A stretch of 64,000 nt of DNA from Methylobacterium oryzae (GTDB lineage Bacteria; Pseudomonadota; Alphaproteobacteria; Rhizobiales; Beijerinckiaceae), in the NCBI RefSeq assembly GCF_021398735.1, contig NZ_CP090349.1, positions 2,551,001 through 2,615,000 of the forward strand, in the 5' to 3' direction. The notes under the pieces were generated by a model, which was not told the origin of the DNA, did no database searches, and saw only the letters and a list, made by a program, of their open reading frames with translations. Of this stretch, positions 47,237 through 56,968 are shown piece by piece. Each line of letters opens with the position of its first letter. Positions within the stretch are counted from its first letter, which is position 1. Made by a program: the position numbers and the translations under genes.

Positions 47237-48133
47237 GTGGGCCTCGTCTACGCGCTCGCCGCCTATCTGAGCTGGGGCCTCGTGGTCCCGGTGCATTTCC
47301 GGATGCTCGGGGCCTACACGCCGTACCACATCCTGTCGGAGCGGATCGTCTGGTCGAGCGTGTTCGCCGGCGCGCTGGCGCTGATCCTCGCGGCCCGCCA
47401 CCGCCTCAACCTGCCGCTGCCGCTCCGGAAGCGCCACGCGCTGCTGGTGCTCTCGGCGGCGATGATCGGCGTGAACTGGCTGCTCTACCTCTACGCCGTC
47501 AGCGGCGGGCACCTGCTCGACGCGAGCCTCGGCTACTACATCAATCCCCTCGTGAGCGTGGCGTTTGGCCGGGTGGTGCTGGGCGAGCGCCTGCGGCCGG
47601 CGCAGGCCGTCGCGATCGGTATCGCCGCGACGGGCGTCGCCGTCGCGGTGGTGTGGGCCGGGGAACTGCCGCTGATGTCACTGTCGCTGGCGGTGAGCTT
47701 CGCCCTCTACGGGCTCGCCCGGAAGATCGTCGGCGTCGACGCGCTGGTCGGGTTCCTGGCCGAGACCCTGCTGCTGCTGCCGGCGGCGATCGTCTGGCTC
47801 GTCCTGTCGCCCGAGCCGTTCCTGCCGGCCGCGCCGGGGGACCGTGCCCTGCTGATGCTCACGGGGCTGACCACCGCGCTGCCGCTGATCTGGTTCGCCG
47901 CCGCGGCGGTGCGCCTGCGGCTCACGACCCTGGGCCTCCTGCAGTACGTGGCGCCGACCTGCCTGCTCGTTCTGAGCGTCCTCGTCTACGGCGAGCGCGT
48001 CGAGCCGCATCGGGCGCTGATGCTCGCGCTGATCTGGGTGGCGCTCGCGCTCTACACGATCGACGCCCTGCGGTTTCGCCGGCCGCCGGCCCCCGCGGCC
48101 CCGCGGTCGGATCCGGACGCGATGCGTGTATAA
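47237..48133 (+). CDS. rarD: RarD-type EamA-family transporter
   Basis: A 298-aa inner-membrane protein with about ten transmembrane helices, of the drug/metabolite transporter superfamily. The N-terminal GLVYALAAYLSWGLVVPVHF and the block INWLLYLYAVSGGHLLDASLGYYINPLV (read here as VNWLLY then LDASLGYYINPLV) are characteristic of RarD. The start is GTG at 47237 with GGGAGG upstream. The substrate is unknown. Confidence 0.85.
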   Translation: MGLVYALAAYLSWGLVVPVHFRMLGAYTPYHILSERIVWSSVFAGALALILAARHRLNLPLPLRKRHALLVLSAAMIGVNWLLYLYAVSGGHLLDASLGYYINPLVSVAFGRVVLGERLRPAQAVAIGIAATGVAVAVVWAGELPLMSLSLAVSFALYGLARKIVGVDALVGFLAETLLLLPAAIVWLVLSPEPFLPAAPGDRALLMLTGLTTALPLIWFAAAAVRLRLTTLGLLQYVAPTCLLVLSVLVYGERVEPHRALMLALIWVALALYTIDALRFRRPPAPAAPRSDPDAMRV

Positions 48134-48185
48134 GGAATACTGGTTCAAGCCGCCGCGGGGCGGGTGACGGGACAGCGTCGGGTCG

Positions 48186-50576
48186 ATGAGCGAGACTGAG
48201 AGCGGCCCAGGGTCCGTCACGGATGCCGATTACCGCAACCTCGCCGAGACGCTGCCGCAGCTCGCCTGGATCGCCGAGGCCGACGGCACCATCGTCTGGT
48301 ACAATCAGCGCTGGTACGACTACACGGGCACCTCCCTCGACGAGATGCGGGGCTGGGGCTGGCGCACGGTCCACCACCCGGACCACGTCGCGTCGGTGAC
48401 CGAGCGCTACCGCGCCGCGATCACGCTGGGCCGGTCCTGGGAAGACACGTTCCCGCTGCGCGGCCGCGACGGAAGCTACCGCTGGTTCCTGTCGAAGGCG
48501 CTGCCCTACCGGGACGAATCCGGGCGGATCCTGCGCTGGTACGGGACCAACACCGACATCACCGTCCGCCGCGCGGTCGAGGAGCGCCTGCGCCATTCCG
48601 AGCAGCGCTTCCGGGCGCTGGTGGACGCCTCGGCGGCTGTGATCTGGAACACGGATGCGGCGGGCGAGCTGATGCCGCCGCAGGTCCGGTGGAGCACCTA
48701 TACCGGCCAGACCGAGGAGGCCTACCAGGGCTGGGGCTGGCTGGACGCCGTCCATCCCGACGACCGGGGTCACGCGGCCGATGCCTGGGCCGCCTGCGTG
48801 GAGGCGCGCGCGACCTACGAGGTCGAGTACAGGCTGCGCCGGCACGACGGGGCTTGGCGCGCCATGGAGGTGCGCGGCGTGCCGGTTCTCGCCGAGGACG
48901 GCTCCCTGCGGGAATGGGTCGGTACCTGCGTCGACGTCACCGAGCGCAAGGAGGCCGAGGAGGCGGTGGAGCGCGCCCGACAGGCCGCCGAGGCGGCCAA
49001 CCGGGCCAAGAGCCAGTTCATCGCCAACATGAGCCACGAGCTGCGCACCCCGCTCTCGGCGGTGATCGGCTACTCCGAGATGCTCGGCGAGGAGCTGGAG
49101 GATATCGGCCAGGCCGCCCTGCTGCCGGACCTGCGCAAGATCGAGGCGGCCGCCCGTCACCTGCTGTCGCTGATCAACGACGTCCTCGACATCTCGAAGA
49201 TCGAGGCCGGCCGCATGACCGCCTCGGCCGAGACCTTCACGGTGGCCGACCTGCTCCGGGACGTCACCGACTCCACCGGCTCCCTGGTCGAGAAGAAGGG
49301 CAACCGCTTCGTCCTCGACGCCGGCGCGGCGGGCGAGGCCGGCCTGGGCTCCATGCACCAGGACCAGACCAAGATCCGCCAGTGCCTGCTGAACCTGATC
49401 GGCAACGCCGCGAAGTTCACCGAGCGGGGGACGATCACCCTGACGGTGCGGCGGCACCGCGAGGCTGGGGCCGACTGGCTGTCCTTCGCGGTCGCCGACA
49501 CCGGCATCGGCCTGACCGAGGCCCAGATCGACCGCCTGTTCGAGCGCTTCGTCCAGGCCGACGATTCGACCACCCGGCAGTTCGGGGGGACGGGCCTCGG
49601 GCTCGCCATCACCCGCGCGTTCTGCCGGACGATGGGCGGCGATATCGGCGTCGCCAGCACCCCGGGCGCGGGCGCGATCTTCACGATCCGCCTGCCCGCG
49701 ACCCTGCGCCCGGAGGACGCGCCGCCGACCGAGGCCGAGGCGCACACGCCGGTGGAGCCGCACGAGGAGCACGAGACGGTGCTGCTGGTTGACGACGACC
49801 CGGCCGCCCGCGAGCTGCTCCAGCGCTTTTTGGAGCGCGAGGGCTTCCACGTCCGCAGCGCCAACGACGGCCGCGCCGGCCTGACGCTCGCCAGGGCCCT
49901 GAAGCCGCGGGCGATCCTGCTCGACGTCGAGATGCCGCGCATGGACGGCTGGGCGGTCCTGCACGCGGTCCGCAACGACCCCGACCTCGCCGGGACGCCG
50001 GTGATCATGACCTCGGTGGTGGCCGAGCAGGGGCTCGGCCAGGCGCTCGGCGCCACCGACTACTTCGTCAAGCCGATCGACTGGGACCGGCTCAAGGGCC
50101 TGATGGAGCGCTACCGGCCCGCGGCGCCGAACGAGGCGCGGGTCCTCGTAGTCGACGACGACGCGGATGCCCGGGAGCGCCTGCGCCGCTCGCTCGGCCG
50201 CGAGGGCTGGACCGTCGACGAGGCGGAGAACGGCCGGATCGCCCTGGAGCGGGTCAGCCAGGCGCGGCCGAGCCTGATCCTGCTCGACCTGATGATGCCC
50301 GAGATGGACGGGTTCGGCTTCCTGCGGGCGCTGCGGTCACGGCCCGACGGCGACGTGCCCGTGGTGGTGCTCACCGCCAAGGAGGTCACGGCGGCCGAGA
50401 AGGAGAGCCTGAACCGGCAGGCCGACCGGGTGATCGCCAAGGGCTCCATGAGCCTCGCGGAGATCGGCCGGCAACTGCGCGTCCTCTACGCGCGTTCGGC
50501 GACCGAGCCGGTGCCGGGGCAGCTCCAGGGATTGCTGGATCGGCTGGCCGAGAAGGACGCGGGAGAACCACGATGA
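48186..50576 (+). CDS. Hybrid histidine kinase, PAS-PAS-HisKA-HATPase-REC-REC
   Basis: A 796-aa cytoplasmic hybrid kinase. Two PAS/PAC domains lie at about residues 15-130 and 140-258. A short coiled coil leads to the H box [20 protein letters not shown], then the N box [15 protein letters not shown], the G boxes [10 protein letters not shown] and [12 protein letters not shown], and two receivers. Receiver 1 has [11 protein letters not shown] and [12 protein letters not shown]; receiver 2 has [11 protein letters not shown] and [12 protein letters not shown]. Paired C-terminal receivers suggest a branching phosphorelay or one regulatory receiver. The stop overlaps the next small gene (ATGA). 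Confidence 0.93.
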   Translation: MSETESGPGSVTDADYRNLAETLPQLAWIAEADGTIVWYNQRWYDYTGTSLDEMRGWGWRTVHHPDHVASVTERYRAAITLGRSWEDTFPLRGRDGSYRWFLSKALPYRDESGRILRWYGTNTDITVRRAVEERLRHSEQRFRALVDASAAVIWNTDAAGELMPPQVRWSTYTGQTEEAYQGWGWLDAVHPDDRGHAADAWAACVEARATYEVEYRLRRHDGAWRAMEVRGVPVLAEDGSLREWVGTCVDVTERKEAEEAVERARQAAEAANRAKSQFIANMSHELRTPLSAVIGYSEMLGEELEDIGQAALLPDLRKIEAAARHLLSLINDVLDISKIEAGRMTASAETFTVADLLRDVTDSTGSLVEKKGNRFVLDAGAAGEAGLGSMHQDQTKIRQCLLNLIGNAAKFTERGTITLTVRRHREAGADWLSFAVADTGIGLTEAQIDRLFERFVQADDSTTRQFGGTGLGLAITRAFCRTMGGDIGVASTPGAGAIFTIRLPATLRPEDAPPTEAEAHTPVEPHEEHETVLLVDDDPAARELLQRFLEREGFHVRSANDGRAGLTLARALKPRAILLDVEMPRMDGWAVLHAVRNDPDLAGTPVIMTSVVAEQGLGQALGATDYFVKPIDWDRLKGLMERYRPAAPNEARVLVVDDDADARERLRRSLGREGWTVDEAENGRIALERVSQARPSLILLDLMMPEMDGFGFLRALRSRPDGDVPVVVLTAKEVTAAEKESLNRQADRVIAKGSMSLAEIGRQLRVLYARSATEPVPGQLQGLLDRLAEKDAGEPR

Positions 50577-50854
50577 GCGCGGACGGGATCGATCCGGAGA
50601 AGGCGGTGGCCATCCGGCTGCGGGCGCGGCTCGCGGTGGTGGAGCGGGCGGCGTGGTTCGGCTTCGTCCACGCGATGAAGACCCGGCCGGTCGAGACCGA
50701 GGCCTACATCGCCTCGGAGCGGGCGCGCTGCACGGACGGGTTCGGCAGCGGCGCCTGGGCCAAGGACCTCACCGACGCCGAGCGGACGATGCTCGCCGAG
50801 GAGGTCGACAGCGGGCTGGCGCAGCTGCTGGAGGATGCCCGCGCCGAGCTGTGA
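50573..50854 (+). CDS. Hypothetical 93-aa protein coupled to the hybrid kinase
   Basis: Not recognised. A short all-helical, acidic/basic protein with no signal peptide. Its centre is [20 protein letters not shown] then [12 protein letters not shown], and it ends with a Glu-rich helix ([20 protein letters not shown]). The ATG overlaps the kinase stop by 4 bp, so it is translated with the kinase. It could be a partner or small regulator of the phosphorelay; this is inference from position only. Confidence 0.65.
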   Translation: MSADGIDPEKAVAIRLRARLAVVERAAWFGFVHAMKTRPVETEAYIASERARCTDGFGSGAWAKDLTDAERTMLAEEVDSGLAQLLEDARAEL

Positions 50855-50928
50855 GGCTCGGCCGGCGGCGCGGAGCTGGTCCGCGCGTCCCGATGGCAAC
50901 GAAAGACGATCTCCCGCTTTGACGGCGT

Positions 50929-50948
50929 GACGTCGACGGGACGACGTC
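50929..50948 (+). promoter_or_regulatory. Hairpin just before the NIPSNAP gene
   Basis: GACGTCG (50929-50935) pairs perfectly with CGACGTC (50942-50948) around ACGGGA; flanking GGCG and GCC can extend the stem with a bulge. It ends 4 bp before the GAGG ribosome site of the gene starting at 50961. It may terminate the kinase transcript or affect translation of the next gene. Confidence 0.4.
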
Positions 50949-50960
50949 GCCGAGGCGCCC

Positions 50961-51575
50961 ATGCTGTACGAACTCGCGACCCTCTCGTGCCCGCTGCTCG
51001 CGGTGGGTCAGGTCTCGGCCGGCGTCGAGGCCTGGCTGGACGATCCCGACGCCAAGGGCGAGCTGGTCGGCTGCTGGCGCACCGAGATCGGGACGCTGGG
51101 GCGCCTGATCGTGCTGCGCGGCTTCGCGGCGCCCGAGGACATGACCGCCGAGCGCCGGCGCGCCCTGCTCAGCGCCAACCCGTTCAACGCCGGGCACGTG
51201 ATCACCGCGCTGGAGATGGACAGCTACGCCCCGTTCCCCTTCCTGCCGCCGATCCGGACGGGCGACCGGGGCGGGGTGTACGAGATCCGGACCTATCGCC
51301 AGAAGCCGGGGGGCCTGCCGCCGACCCTCGCGGCCTGGGAGGCCGCGATCGAGCCGGCACGCGCCTACACGCAGCACCTCGTCGTCAACATGTACGCCCT
51401 CGACGGCGCGCCGCGCATCACGCACATCTGGGGTTTCCCGAGCCTCGAGGAGCGGGCCGCGCTGCGGTCCCGCGCCTACGAGGCGGGAATCTGGCCGCCG
51501 AAGGGCGGCCCGGACCAGATCGCCGAGGCGACCGCGACGATCGCGCTCCCCCAGGGGCGCTCGCCCCTGCGCTGA
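50961..51575 (+). CDS. NIPSNAP-family protein
   Basis: A 204-aa protein with two ferredoxin-like NIPSNAP/dimeric alpha-beta barrel halves. The first has MLYELATLSCPLLAVGQ. The second has GGVYEIRTYRQKPGGLPPTL, and THIWGFPSLEERAALRSRAY near the end. Function in bacteria is not established. The ATG at 50961 has GAGG five bases upstream. A strong stem-loop follows its stop. Confidence 0.85.
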   Translation: MLYELATLSCPLLAVGQVSAGVEAWLDDPDAKGELVGCWRTEIGTLGRLIVLRGFAAPEDMTAERRRALLSANPFNAGHVITALEMDSYAPFPFLPPIRTGDRGGVYEIRTYRQKPGGLPPTLAAWEAAIEPARAYTQHLVVNMYALDGAPRITHIWGFPSLEERAALRSRAYEAGIWPPKGGPDQIAEATATIALPQGRSPLR

Positions 51576-51601
51576 CCGCCATCCCTCGAGAGCCGCAACC
51601 C

Positions 51602-51635
51602 GCGCTGGCGCCACCCCAGGGGGCGGCGCCAGCGC
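51602..51635. terminator. Bidirectional stem-loop between convergent genes
   Basis: GCGCTGGCGCC (51602-51612) pairs perfectly with GGCGCCAGCGC (51625-51635) around a 12-nt loop. It fills the 66-bp gap between the convergent NIPSNAP and GCG-CRPN genes and can serve both. No T tracts are present. Confidence 0.6.
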
Positions 51636-51641
51636 CGTCAC

Positions 51642-51908
51642 TCAGCGGCGGCAGACGCCCCGCGGGCCGCGATAGAGGCCGGGCGGGCAGCCGCGGGGAG
51701 CGCCGGTGACGGCGCGGCGGATCGCACCGCGCGGGCCGCGATTCAGGCGGCAGCCGCCGTAGGCCCCGCGATGGGCGCCGAACCCGCAGCCGCCGCGGAC
51801 GAGGGTGACGGCGGCGTCGCCGCCGGTCAGCGGTGCCACGGGCATCGCCTGGGCTCCGCCGGCGAACAGGGCGACGGACGCGGCGACGATCAGGCCGGTC
51901 ATTCTCAT
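51642..51908 (-). CDS. GCG-CRPN type small secreted protein
   Basis: An 88-aa secreted protein. A signal peptide (residues 1 to about 22, MRMTGLIVAASVALFAGGAQ) is followed by the motif GCGFGAHRGAYGGCRLNRG near residue 42 and a C-terminal CPPGLYRGPRGVCRR. This is the pattern of the GCG_CRPN family common in Methylobacterium and relatives, here with CRLN in place of CRPN. Four cysteines may form two disulfides. Members are often near modification genes; here none is adjacent. Function is unknown. Confidence 0.75.
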   Translation of the reverse strand: MRMTGLIVAASVALFAGGAQAMPVAPLTGGDAAVTLVRGGCGFGAHRGAYGGCRLNRGPRGAIRRAVTGAPRGCPPGLYRGPRGVCRR

Positions 51909-52030
51909 GAGATTCTCTCCCGCTAAGCACAGGGCGCGGCCCGGTGCGATCCGGGCCGCGTCGCGGCCTCCGGCCGCGGCCAGTAACCCCGGGCCTGCGG
52001 CATCGTTCCGCGCGCGGGCGGGGCCGCCGA

Positions 52031-53053
52031 TCAGGCGCCGAACAGGTCGCGCCAGGCCGGTGGAAGCCCTGTACCGGCCAGGGGCAATGACGGCGCGTGT
52101 CCGGGCAGGCTCGTCGCCGAGAACACGCCGCGGGCCACCGCCCGGGCCAGGACGCGCGCGGCGACGTCGCCGAGGCGGGCGAGGTCGACCACCGGTTCGG
52201 CGAGGGGCACGGCGCCGGTCGCCGCGGCGAAGACTAGGTCGCCGTCGAGGGGCGTGTGCGCCGGCACGAGCGCGCGGGCGAGGCCGTCCTGCGCGGCTAC
52301 CGCGAGGCGCCGGCACTGCGCCTTGGTCAGCGCCGCGTCGGTCGCCACCACGGCCAGCGTCGTGGCGGCGCCCGGCAGCGCCCGGGCCGGGAAGGCGAGT
52401 GCCTCCGGCGGCACCCGGACCGGCGCGCCGAGACCACCGAACTCGTCGCCCTCTTCGAAGGGCGCCGCCCAGAAATGCGGCCCGGCGCCGATCGTCGCGT
52501 TGCCGAAGGCGTTCACGGCCGCGAGCGCCCCGACGCGGAAGCCCGTTCCCGGCACCTGCGCCGAGGCGGATCCGATCCCGCCCTTCAGTCGCCCGGTGCG
52601 CGCGCCCGTCCCGGCCCCGACCGAGCCCAGGGCGAAATCCTCCGCCGCGGCCGCGGCGGCCTCGAAGCCCAGCTCGCGATAGGGCGGATAGCGGCCCCAG
52701 GCCTTGTCCCCGCCGTTGGGGAGATCGAACAGGACCGCCCCGGGGACGATCGGCACCCGCATGGCGCCGACCGGGAAGCCGCGCCCGGCTTCGGCGAGCC
52801 ACGCCGCCACGCCCGCCCCCGCGTCGAGGCCGAAGGCCGAGCCCCCGGAGAGCACGAAGGCGTCGACCCGCTCCACGGTGCGCTCGGGGTCGAGCAGGTC
52901 GGTCTCGCGGGTGCCCGGCCCGCCGCCGCGCACGTCGACCGCGGCGATGGCCGGCTCATCGAACACGATCGCGGTGACGCCGCTGGCGAGCCGCAGGTCG
53001 GTGGCGTGGCCGACCCGCAGGCCGGGAATGTCGGTGATGCGATTCTGCAGCAT
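52031..53053 (-). CDS. P1-family (DmpA/S58) peptidase
   Basis: A 340-aa member of the P1 (S58) self-processing N-terminal-nucleophile peptidases. It has RITDIPGLRVGHATDLRLAS at the start, the segment FVLSGGSAFGLDAGAGVAAW, and GSVGAGTGARTGRLKGGIGS. Family members are beta-aminopeptidases or D-amidases; substrate cannot be predicted. The ATG at 53053 gives the usual N-terminus. It is divergent from the dehydrogenase gene, sharing a 108-bp promoter region. Confidence 0.87.
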   Translation of the reverse strand: MLQNRITDIPGLRVGHATDLRLASGVTAIVFDEPAIAAVDVRGGGPGTRETDLLDPERTVERVDAFVLSGGSAFGLDAGAGVAAWLAEAGRGFPVGAMRVPIVPGAVLFDLPNGGDKAWGRYPPYRELGFEAAAAAAEDFALGSVGAGTGARTGRLKGGIGSASAQVPGTGFRVGALAAVNAFGNATIGAGPHFWAAPFEEGDEFGGLGAPVRVPPEALAFPARALPGAATTLAVVATDAALTKAQCRRLAVAAQDGLARALVPAHTPLDGDLVFAAATGAVPLAEPVVDLARLGDVAARVLARAVARGVFSATSLPGHAPSLPLAGTGLPPAWRDLFGA

Positions 53054-53161
53054 GGATCGAGCTTGCCACGCCGTGCGAGCGCCGCAAATCCGGCCGGGGC
53101 CGTTGACCGCCGGCCGGGATTTCCCAGTTGGCAGACGGCACAGCGCGTCGAGGAGCACGGC

Positions 53162-54031
53162 ATGGACGTCGGATTCATCGGGATGGGGCGGATGGGTCGC
53201 GCCATGGCGGCCAATCTCGCCCGGGCCGGCCACACGGTGCGCGCCTGGAACCGCTCGCCGGAGGCCGCGCGCGGCATCGACGGCGTCACCCCCGTGGCGA
53301 GCGCCGCCGAGGCGTTCGCCGGGGACGCCGTGATCACCATGCTGGCCGACGACGCGGCACTCGAGGCCGTGATCGTGGCCGGCGGCCTCCTCGACCGGCC
53401 GGAGCGCCCCGGCCTGCATATCGGGATGAGCACGGTCTCGGTGGCCCTGGCGAAGCAGCTCGCCGCCGTCCACGCGCGGGCCGGCGTCCCCTACGTCTCG
53501 GCCCCGGTCTTCGGGCGGCCGGACGTGGCGGAGGCCGGGAAGCTCAACATCGTTGCGGCGGGAGAGGGAGCCCTCATCGACCGCGCCGGCCCACTCCTCG
53601 ACGCGATGGGCGCCAGGACCTGGCGCTTCGGCGACGACCCGACGCGGGCGAACGCCGTCAAGCTCGCCGGCAACTTCATGCTGATCTCGGCGATCGAGGC
53701 CATGGCCGAGGCCTGCGCCCTGACGGAGGGCCACGGCGTCCCGGGCGCCGAGTTCCTCGACCTGATGACCAACACGCTGTTCGCCTCGCCGGTCTACAAG
53801 GGCTACGGCGCCTCGATCGCACAGAACCGCTACGAGCCGCCGGGCTTCATCCTCAGGCTCGGGGCCAAGGACGTGCGGCTCGCCCTGCAGGCGGCCGAGG
53901 GCGCCGGGGTGCCGATGCCCTTCGCCAGCGTGCTGCGGGACGGTCTCATCGAGGCGATCAGCCACGGCGACGGCGAGAAGGATCTGGCGGCGCTCGCCCG
54001 CGTCTCCGCCCGGCGCGCAGGGCAGGGTTGA
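53162..54031 (+). CDS. NAD(P)-dependent beta-hydroxyacid dehydrogenase family protein
   Basis: A 289-aa member of the 3-hydroxyisobutyrate/6-phosphogluconate dehydrogenase family. The nucleotide-binding motif DVGFIGMGRMGRAMAANLAR is at the N-terminus. The substrate loop VSAPVFGRPDVAEAGKLNIV and the catalytic Lys in ANAVKLAGNFMLIS follow. The usual substrate-loop GG is replaced by FGRP, as in GLYR/plant glyoxylate reductase-like relatives. Substrate is uncertain. GAGGAG lies before the ATG at 53162. Confidence 0.87.
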   Translation: MDVGFIGMGRMGRAMAANLARAGHTVRAWNRSPEAARGIDGVTPVASAAEAFAGDAVITMLADDAALEAVIVAGGLLDRPERPGLHIGMSTVSVALAKQLAAVHARAGVPYVSAPVFGRPDVAEAGKLNIVAAGEGALIDRAGPLLDAMGARTWRFGDDPTRANAVKLAGNFMLISAIEAMAEACALTEGHGVPGAEFLDLMTNTLFASPVYKGYGASIAQNRYEPPGFILRLGAKDVRLALQAAEGAGVPMPFASVLRDGLIEAISHGDGEKDLAALARVSARRAGQG

Positions 54032-54044
54032 AATCTGCGGCAAT

Positions 54045-54065
54045 GGCTCGCCTTTCTGGCGAACC
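54045..54065 (+). terminator. Stem-loop after the dehydrogenase gene
   Basis: GGCTCGCC (54045-54052) pairs with GGCGAACC (54058-54065) with one mismatch around TTTCT. It starts 13 bp after the stop codon. Without a T tract it is only a likely terminator. Confidence 0.45.
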
Positions 54066-54128
54066 TTAACCCGTCATTTCAACCTCACGACAGAGTGTCC
54101 GGCCGGCTATAGGCACGGATACCAATAG

Positions 54129-55847
54129 ATGCGCACACATTCCTATTCGCTGCGCAGGATGACTCTGTCGACGAAAGTCATCCTGCTGGCGATGCTCGCC
54201 GTGACACTCACCGCCGGCGCCATCTGGATTACGGTCTCGCGACAAACTTGGTCGCAGATGGAGGTGCGCTAGCGCACCAACGGCGAGCGCAACCTGAGAA
54301 CTCTGGCGCTCGTCCTGGCGGCGCGGGTCGAGGGCGCGGCGGCGGATCTCGACGGCGCGCGCGTCGCCCGGGTGTCGACGCCGAGCCTGTCGGGCTTCGC
54401 CGATGCCCGCGTCGTGGACGACGCCGTCGCCTACTCGGGCGGCCTGGCGACGGTGTTCAGCTACGAGCCCGCCTCCGACAGCTTCGTACGGCGCCAGACC
54501 ACCGTGCGCCGGGAGGACGGGACCCGCGCGGTCGGCACGGCGCTCGCCGCCGACAGCCCGGCCCAGGCCGCGATCCGCGCCGGGCGAACCTACGAGGGGC
54601 CGGCGACCCTGTTCGGGCGGCGCTACCACACGGTGTACCAGCCGACGGTCGACGCCGCCGGCAAGGTGAACGGCATCCTGTTCGTCGGCCTGCCGATCGA
54701 GATGTACTTCGACGCCCACGCCCAGACGATGACGAGCCTCAGCGTCGCCGCCCTGATCATCGCGGTGCTGGCCTGCGCCCTCGTGGGGCTGGCGGCGGCG
54801 CGACTGTTCCGGCCCTTCGCGACGATCGCCGCGCGGATCGAGGCCCTCGCGGCCGGCGACCTGGACTCGGCGATCCCCCACGCGGCGCGCGGCGACGAGA
54901 TCGGCACGGTGGCGCGCGCCCTCGAAGTGCTGCGCGTCTCCGGCCTGCGGACCCGGGAACTCGAGAGCCTGCAGAGCGCGGGCGCGGCCGACGAGACGCG
55001 GCGGCGGGCCGCGCTCGACCGCGCCATCGAGGCGTTCCGGGGCCAGATCGTCCGCTTGAAGGACGCGCTGACCGCCAGCACCGGCGCGATGCGCGCCCGG
55101 GCCGGCGAGATGGCGGCCAGCTCCGCCGAGGCGGAGGCCGCCGTCGCCGAGACCGAGCGCGGCTCGCACGAGACCTCCGCCAGCGTCCAGACCGTCGCGA
55201 GCGCCGCCGAGGAGCTCTCCGCCTCCATCGCGGAGATCGGGACCCAGCTCGACCAGGCCGAGGCCCTGGTGGCCACGGCCGCCGCGGAGTCGGACGCCAT
55301 GAACGCCGAGATCGGCGAGCTCGCCGAGGCCGCGGGGCGCATCGGCGCGGTGGTCGGGCTGATCCGCCAGATCGCCGAGCAGACCAACCTGCTGGCGCTC
55401 AACGCCACGATCGAGTCCGCCCGGGCGGGCGCCGCCGGCAAGGGCTTCGCCGTGGTGGCCGCGGAGGTGAAGGCGCTGGCGTCGCAGACCGCGCGGGCGA
55501 CCGAGGAGATCGGCAGCCAGATCGCCGGCGTGCAGGCCTCGACGACGGCGGCCGTGGCGGCCATCGGCCGGATGGGCGAGCGGATGCGGGCGGTCAGCGC
55601 CACCACGGGCGGGATCGCGTCGGCGGTCTCGGCCCAGGGCGCGGCCACCGCCGAGATCTCCCGCAACGTCGCCGACACGGCCGGCGCCACCGAGGCCATC
55701 GCGGGCGGCCTGACCACGGTCGCCGGCGCCGCGCGGCGCTCGGCCCGCATGGCCGCCACGGTCACCGAGGCGGCTCAGACCGTCGACGCGGTCGCGGCCG
55801 ACCTCGAGGGCGAGATCGAGCGCTTCCTCGGTCAGGTCGCGGCCTGA
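54129..55847 (+). pseudogene. Methyl-accepting chemotaxis protein interrupted by an amber codon
   Basis: From ATG 54129 (or 54159) a frame with a transmembrane helix (TKVILLAMLAVTLTAGAIWI) runs into TAG at 54270-54272 (codon 48), then continues open for 524 codons to 55847. The continuation encodes a Cache-type sensor ([19 protein letters not shown] region and [15 protein letters not shown]), a second membrane helix, HAMP, and a full signalling domain with [22 protein letters not shown]-to-TAG change would explain it. Either the gene is inactive, the stop is read through, an internal start makes a receptor lacking the first helix, or the base is a sequence error. Confidence 0.8.
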
Positions 55848-55851
55848 GCCC

Positions 55852-56709
55852 TCAGAGCCCGTAGCGGGCGAAGGCCGCGCGCTCCGCGAACGCGGCCATC
55901 GCCCCCTCGGCCAGGTCGATCCCGCCCGGCGCGCCGCCCCGGCGCAGGATGCGGGAGAGCAGGCCGCCGCGCGCCTCGGCGACGAGGCGCAGGTCGACCT
56001 TCTCGCCGAAGCGCGCGCGCATCGCGGTGCGCACGTCGCCCAGGGCGTCGACGAGGCCGAGGGGCAGCGCCTGCCGCCCGGTCCAGACCGCGCCGGTGAA
56101 CAGGTTCTCGGACGTCGACAGGCCCGGGCGCCGGGCCGTGACGAGGCCGGTGAACAGGTCCTGCACGTCGGCCTGGATGCGCTTCAGGCGCTCCACGTCG
56201 GCGGGATCCTCCGGGCGGAACGGGTCGAGCATCGACTTCGCCTCGCCCTGCGTGTGCACCCGGCGCTCGACACCGAGCTTCTCCAGGAGGCCGTGGAAGC
56301 CGAACCCGGCCGAGACCACGCCGATCGAGCCGATGATCGAGGTCGGATCGGCGACGATCTCGTCGGCCGCGCAGGCGATCATGTAGCCGCCGGAGGCCGC
56401 GACATCCTCCACGAAGGCGATCACCGGCACGCCCTTCTCCTCGGCCAGCGCCCGGATGCGGCGGTGGATCAGGTGCGACTGCGCCGGCGAGCCGCCGGGC
56501 GAGTTGATCACCAGCGCCACCGCCTTCACCCCCGGCATCCCGAAGGCGCGCTCCAGGCTGCCCGCGACGCCCCCGATCGAGAGCCCCGGCCGGAGCGGCG
56601 AGACCGCCCCGATCGTGCCCGACAGCCGGACCACCGCGACCCGCGGGCGTCGGTCCCGGAAGCGGCGCGGGAGGAGGGCGCGGAATGTGTCGGGGAACGC
56701 GAACGCCAT
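55852..56709 (-). CDS. S49-family signal peptide peptidase (SppA/SohB type)
   Basis: A 285-aa serine peptidase that cleaves signal peptides or membrane-bound fragments. It has VALVINSPGGSPAQSHLIHR near residue 73, the nucleophile region VEDVAASGGYMIACAADEIV, then IGSIGVVSAGFGFHGLLEKL, and the likely catalytic Lys in TQGEAKSMLDPFR. The ATG at 56709 is preferred over a 30-residue extension of low complexity. It converges on the broken MCP gene with only 4 bp between them. Confidence 0.9.
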   Translation of the reverse strand: MAFAFPDTFRALLPRRFRDRRPRVAVVRLSGTIGAVSPLRPGLSIGGVAGSLERAFGMPGVKAVALVINSPGGSPAQSHLIHRRIRALAEEKGVPVIAFVEDVAASGGYMIACAADEIVADPTSIIGSIGVVSAGFGFHGLLEKLGVERRVHTQGEAKSMLDPFRPEDPADVERLKRIQADVQDLFTGLVTARRPGLSTSENLFTGAVWTGRQALPLGLVDALGDVRTAMRARFGEKVDLRLVAEARGGLLSRILRRGGAPGGIDLAEGAMAAFAERAAFARYGL

Positions 56710-56803
56710 GGGAGTCTTACGCGGCTCGTCGGGAAGCCGGGCGGGAGACGGCCCGGAAGCGCCTGCTCCGGAAACTGGGCGCTTTCCGGCCCCGCGCAAG
56801 GGC

Positions 56804-56842
56804 GGTGCGCGAGGGTGGTGCGCGAGGGTGGTGCGCGAGGGC
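56804..56842. repeat. 13-bp tandem repeat, three copies
   Basis: GGTGCGCGAGGGT is repeated twice exactly and once with the last base changed. It lies in the 259-bp gap 56710-56968 upstream of both sppA and the His-rich gene. No gene is seen in this gap. It could be simple slippage expansion or a set of protein sites. Confidence 0.75.
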
Positions 56843-56968
56843 GGCGCGTCTGCGCAGTCGGAACGGATCGAACCGTTTGCCGACCTTGGCCGTTTCAGGC
56901 GACGGCGCGAGCCTCGTGCCGGCCCGGATCCGCTGGACTCGGACGGGCGCTCACACGGGAGAGAAACG

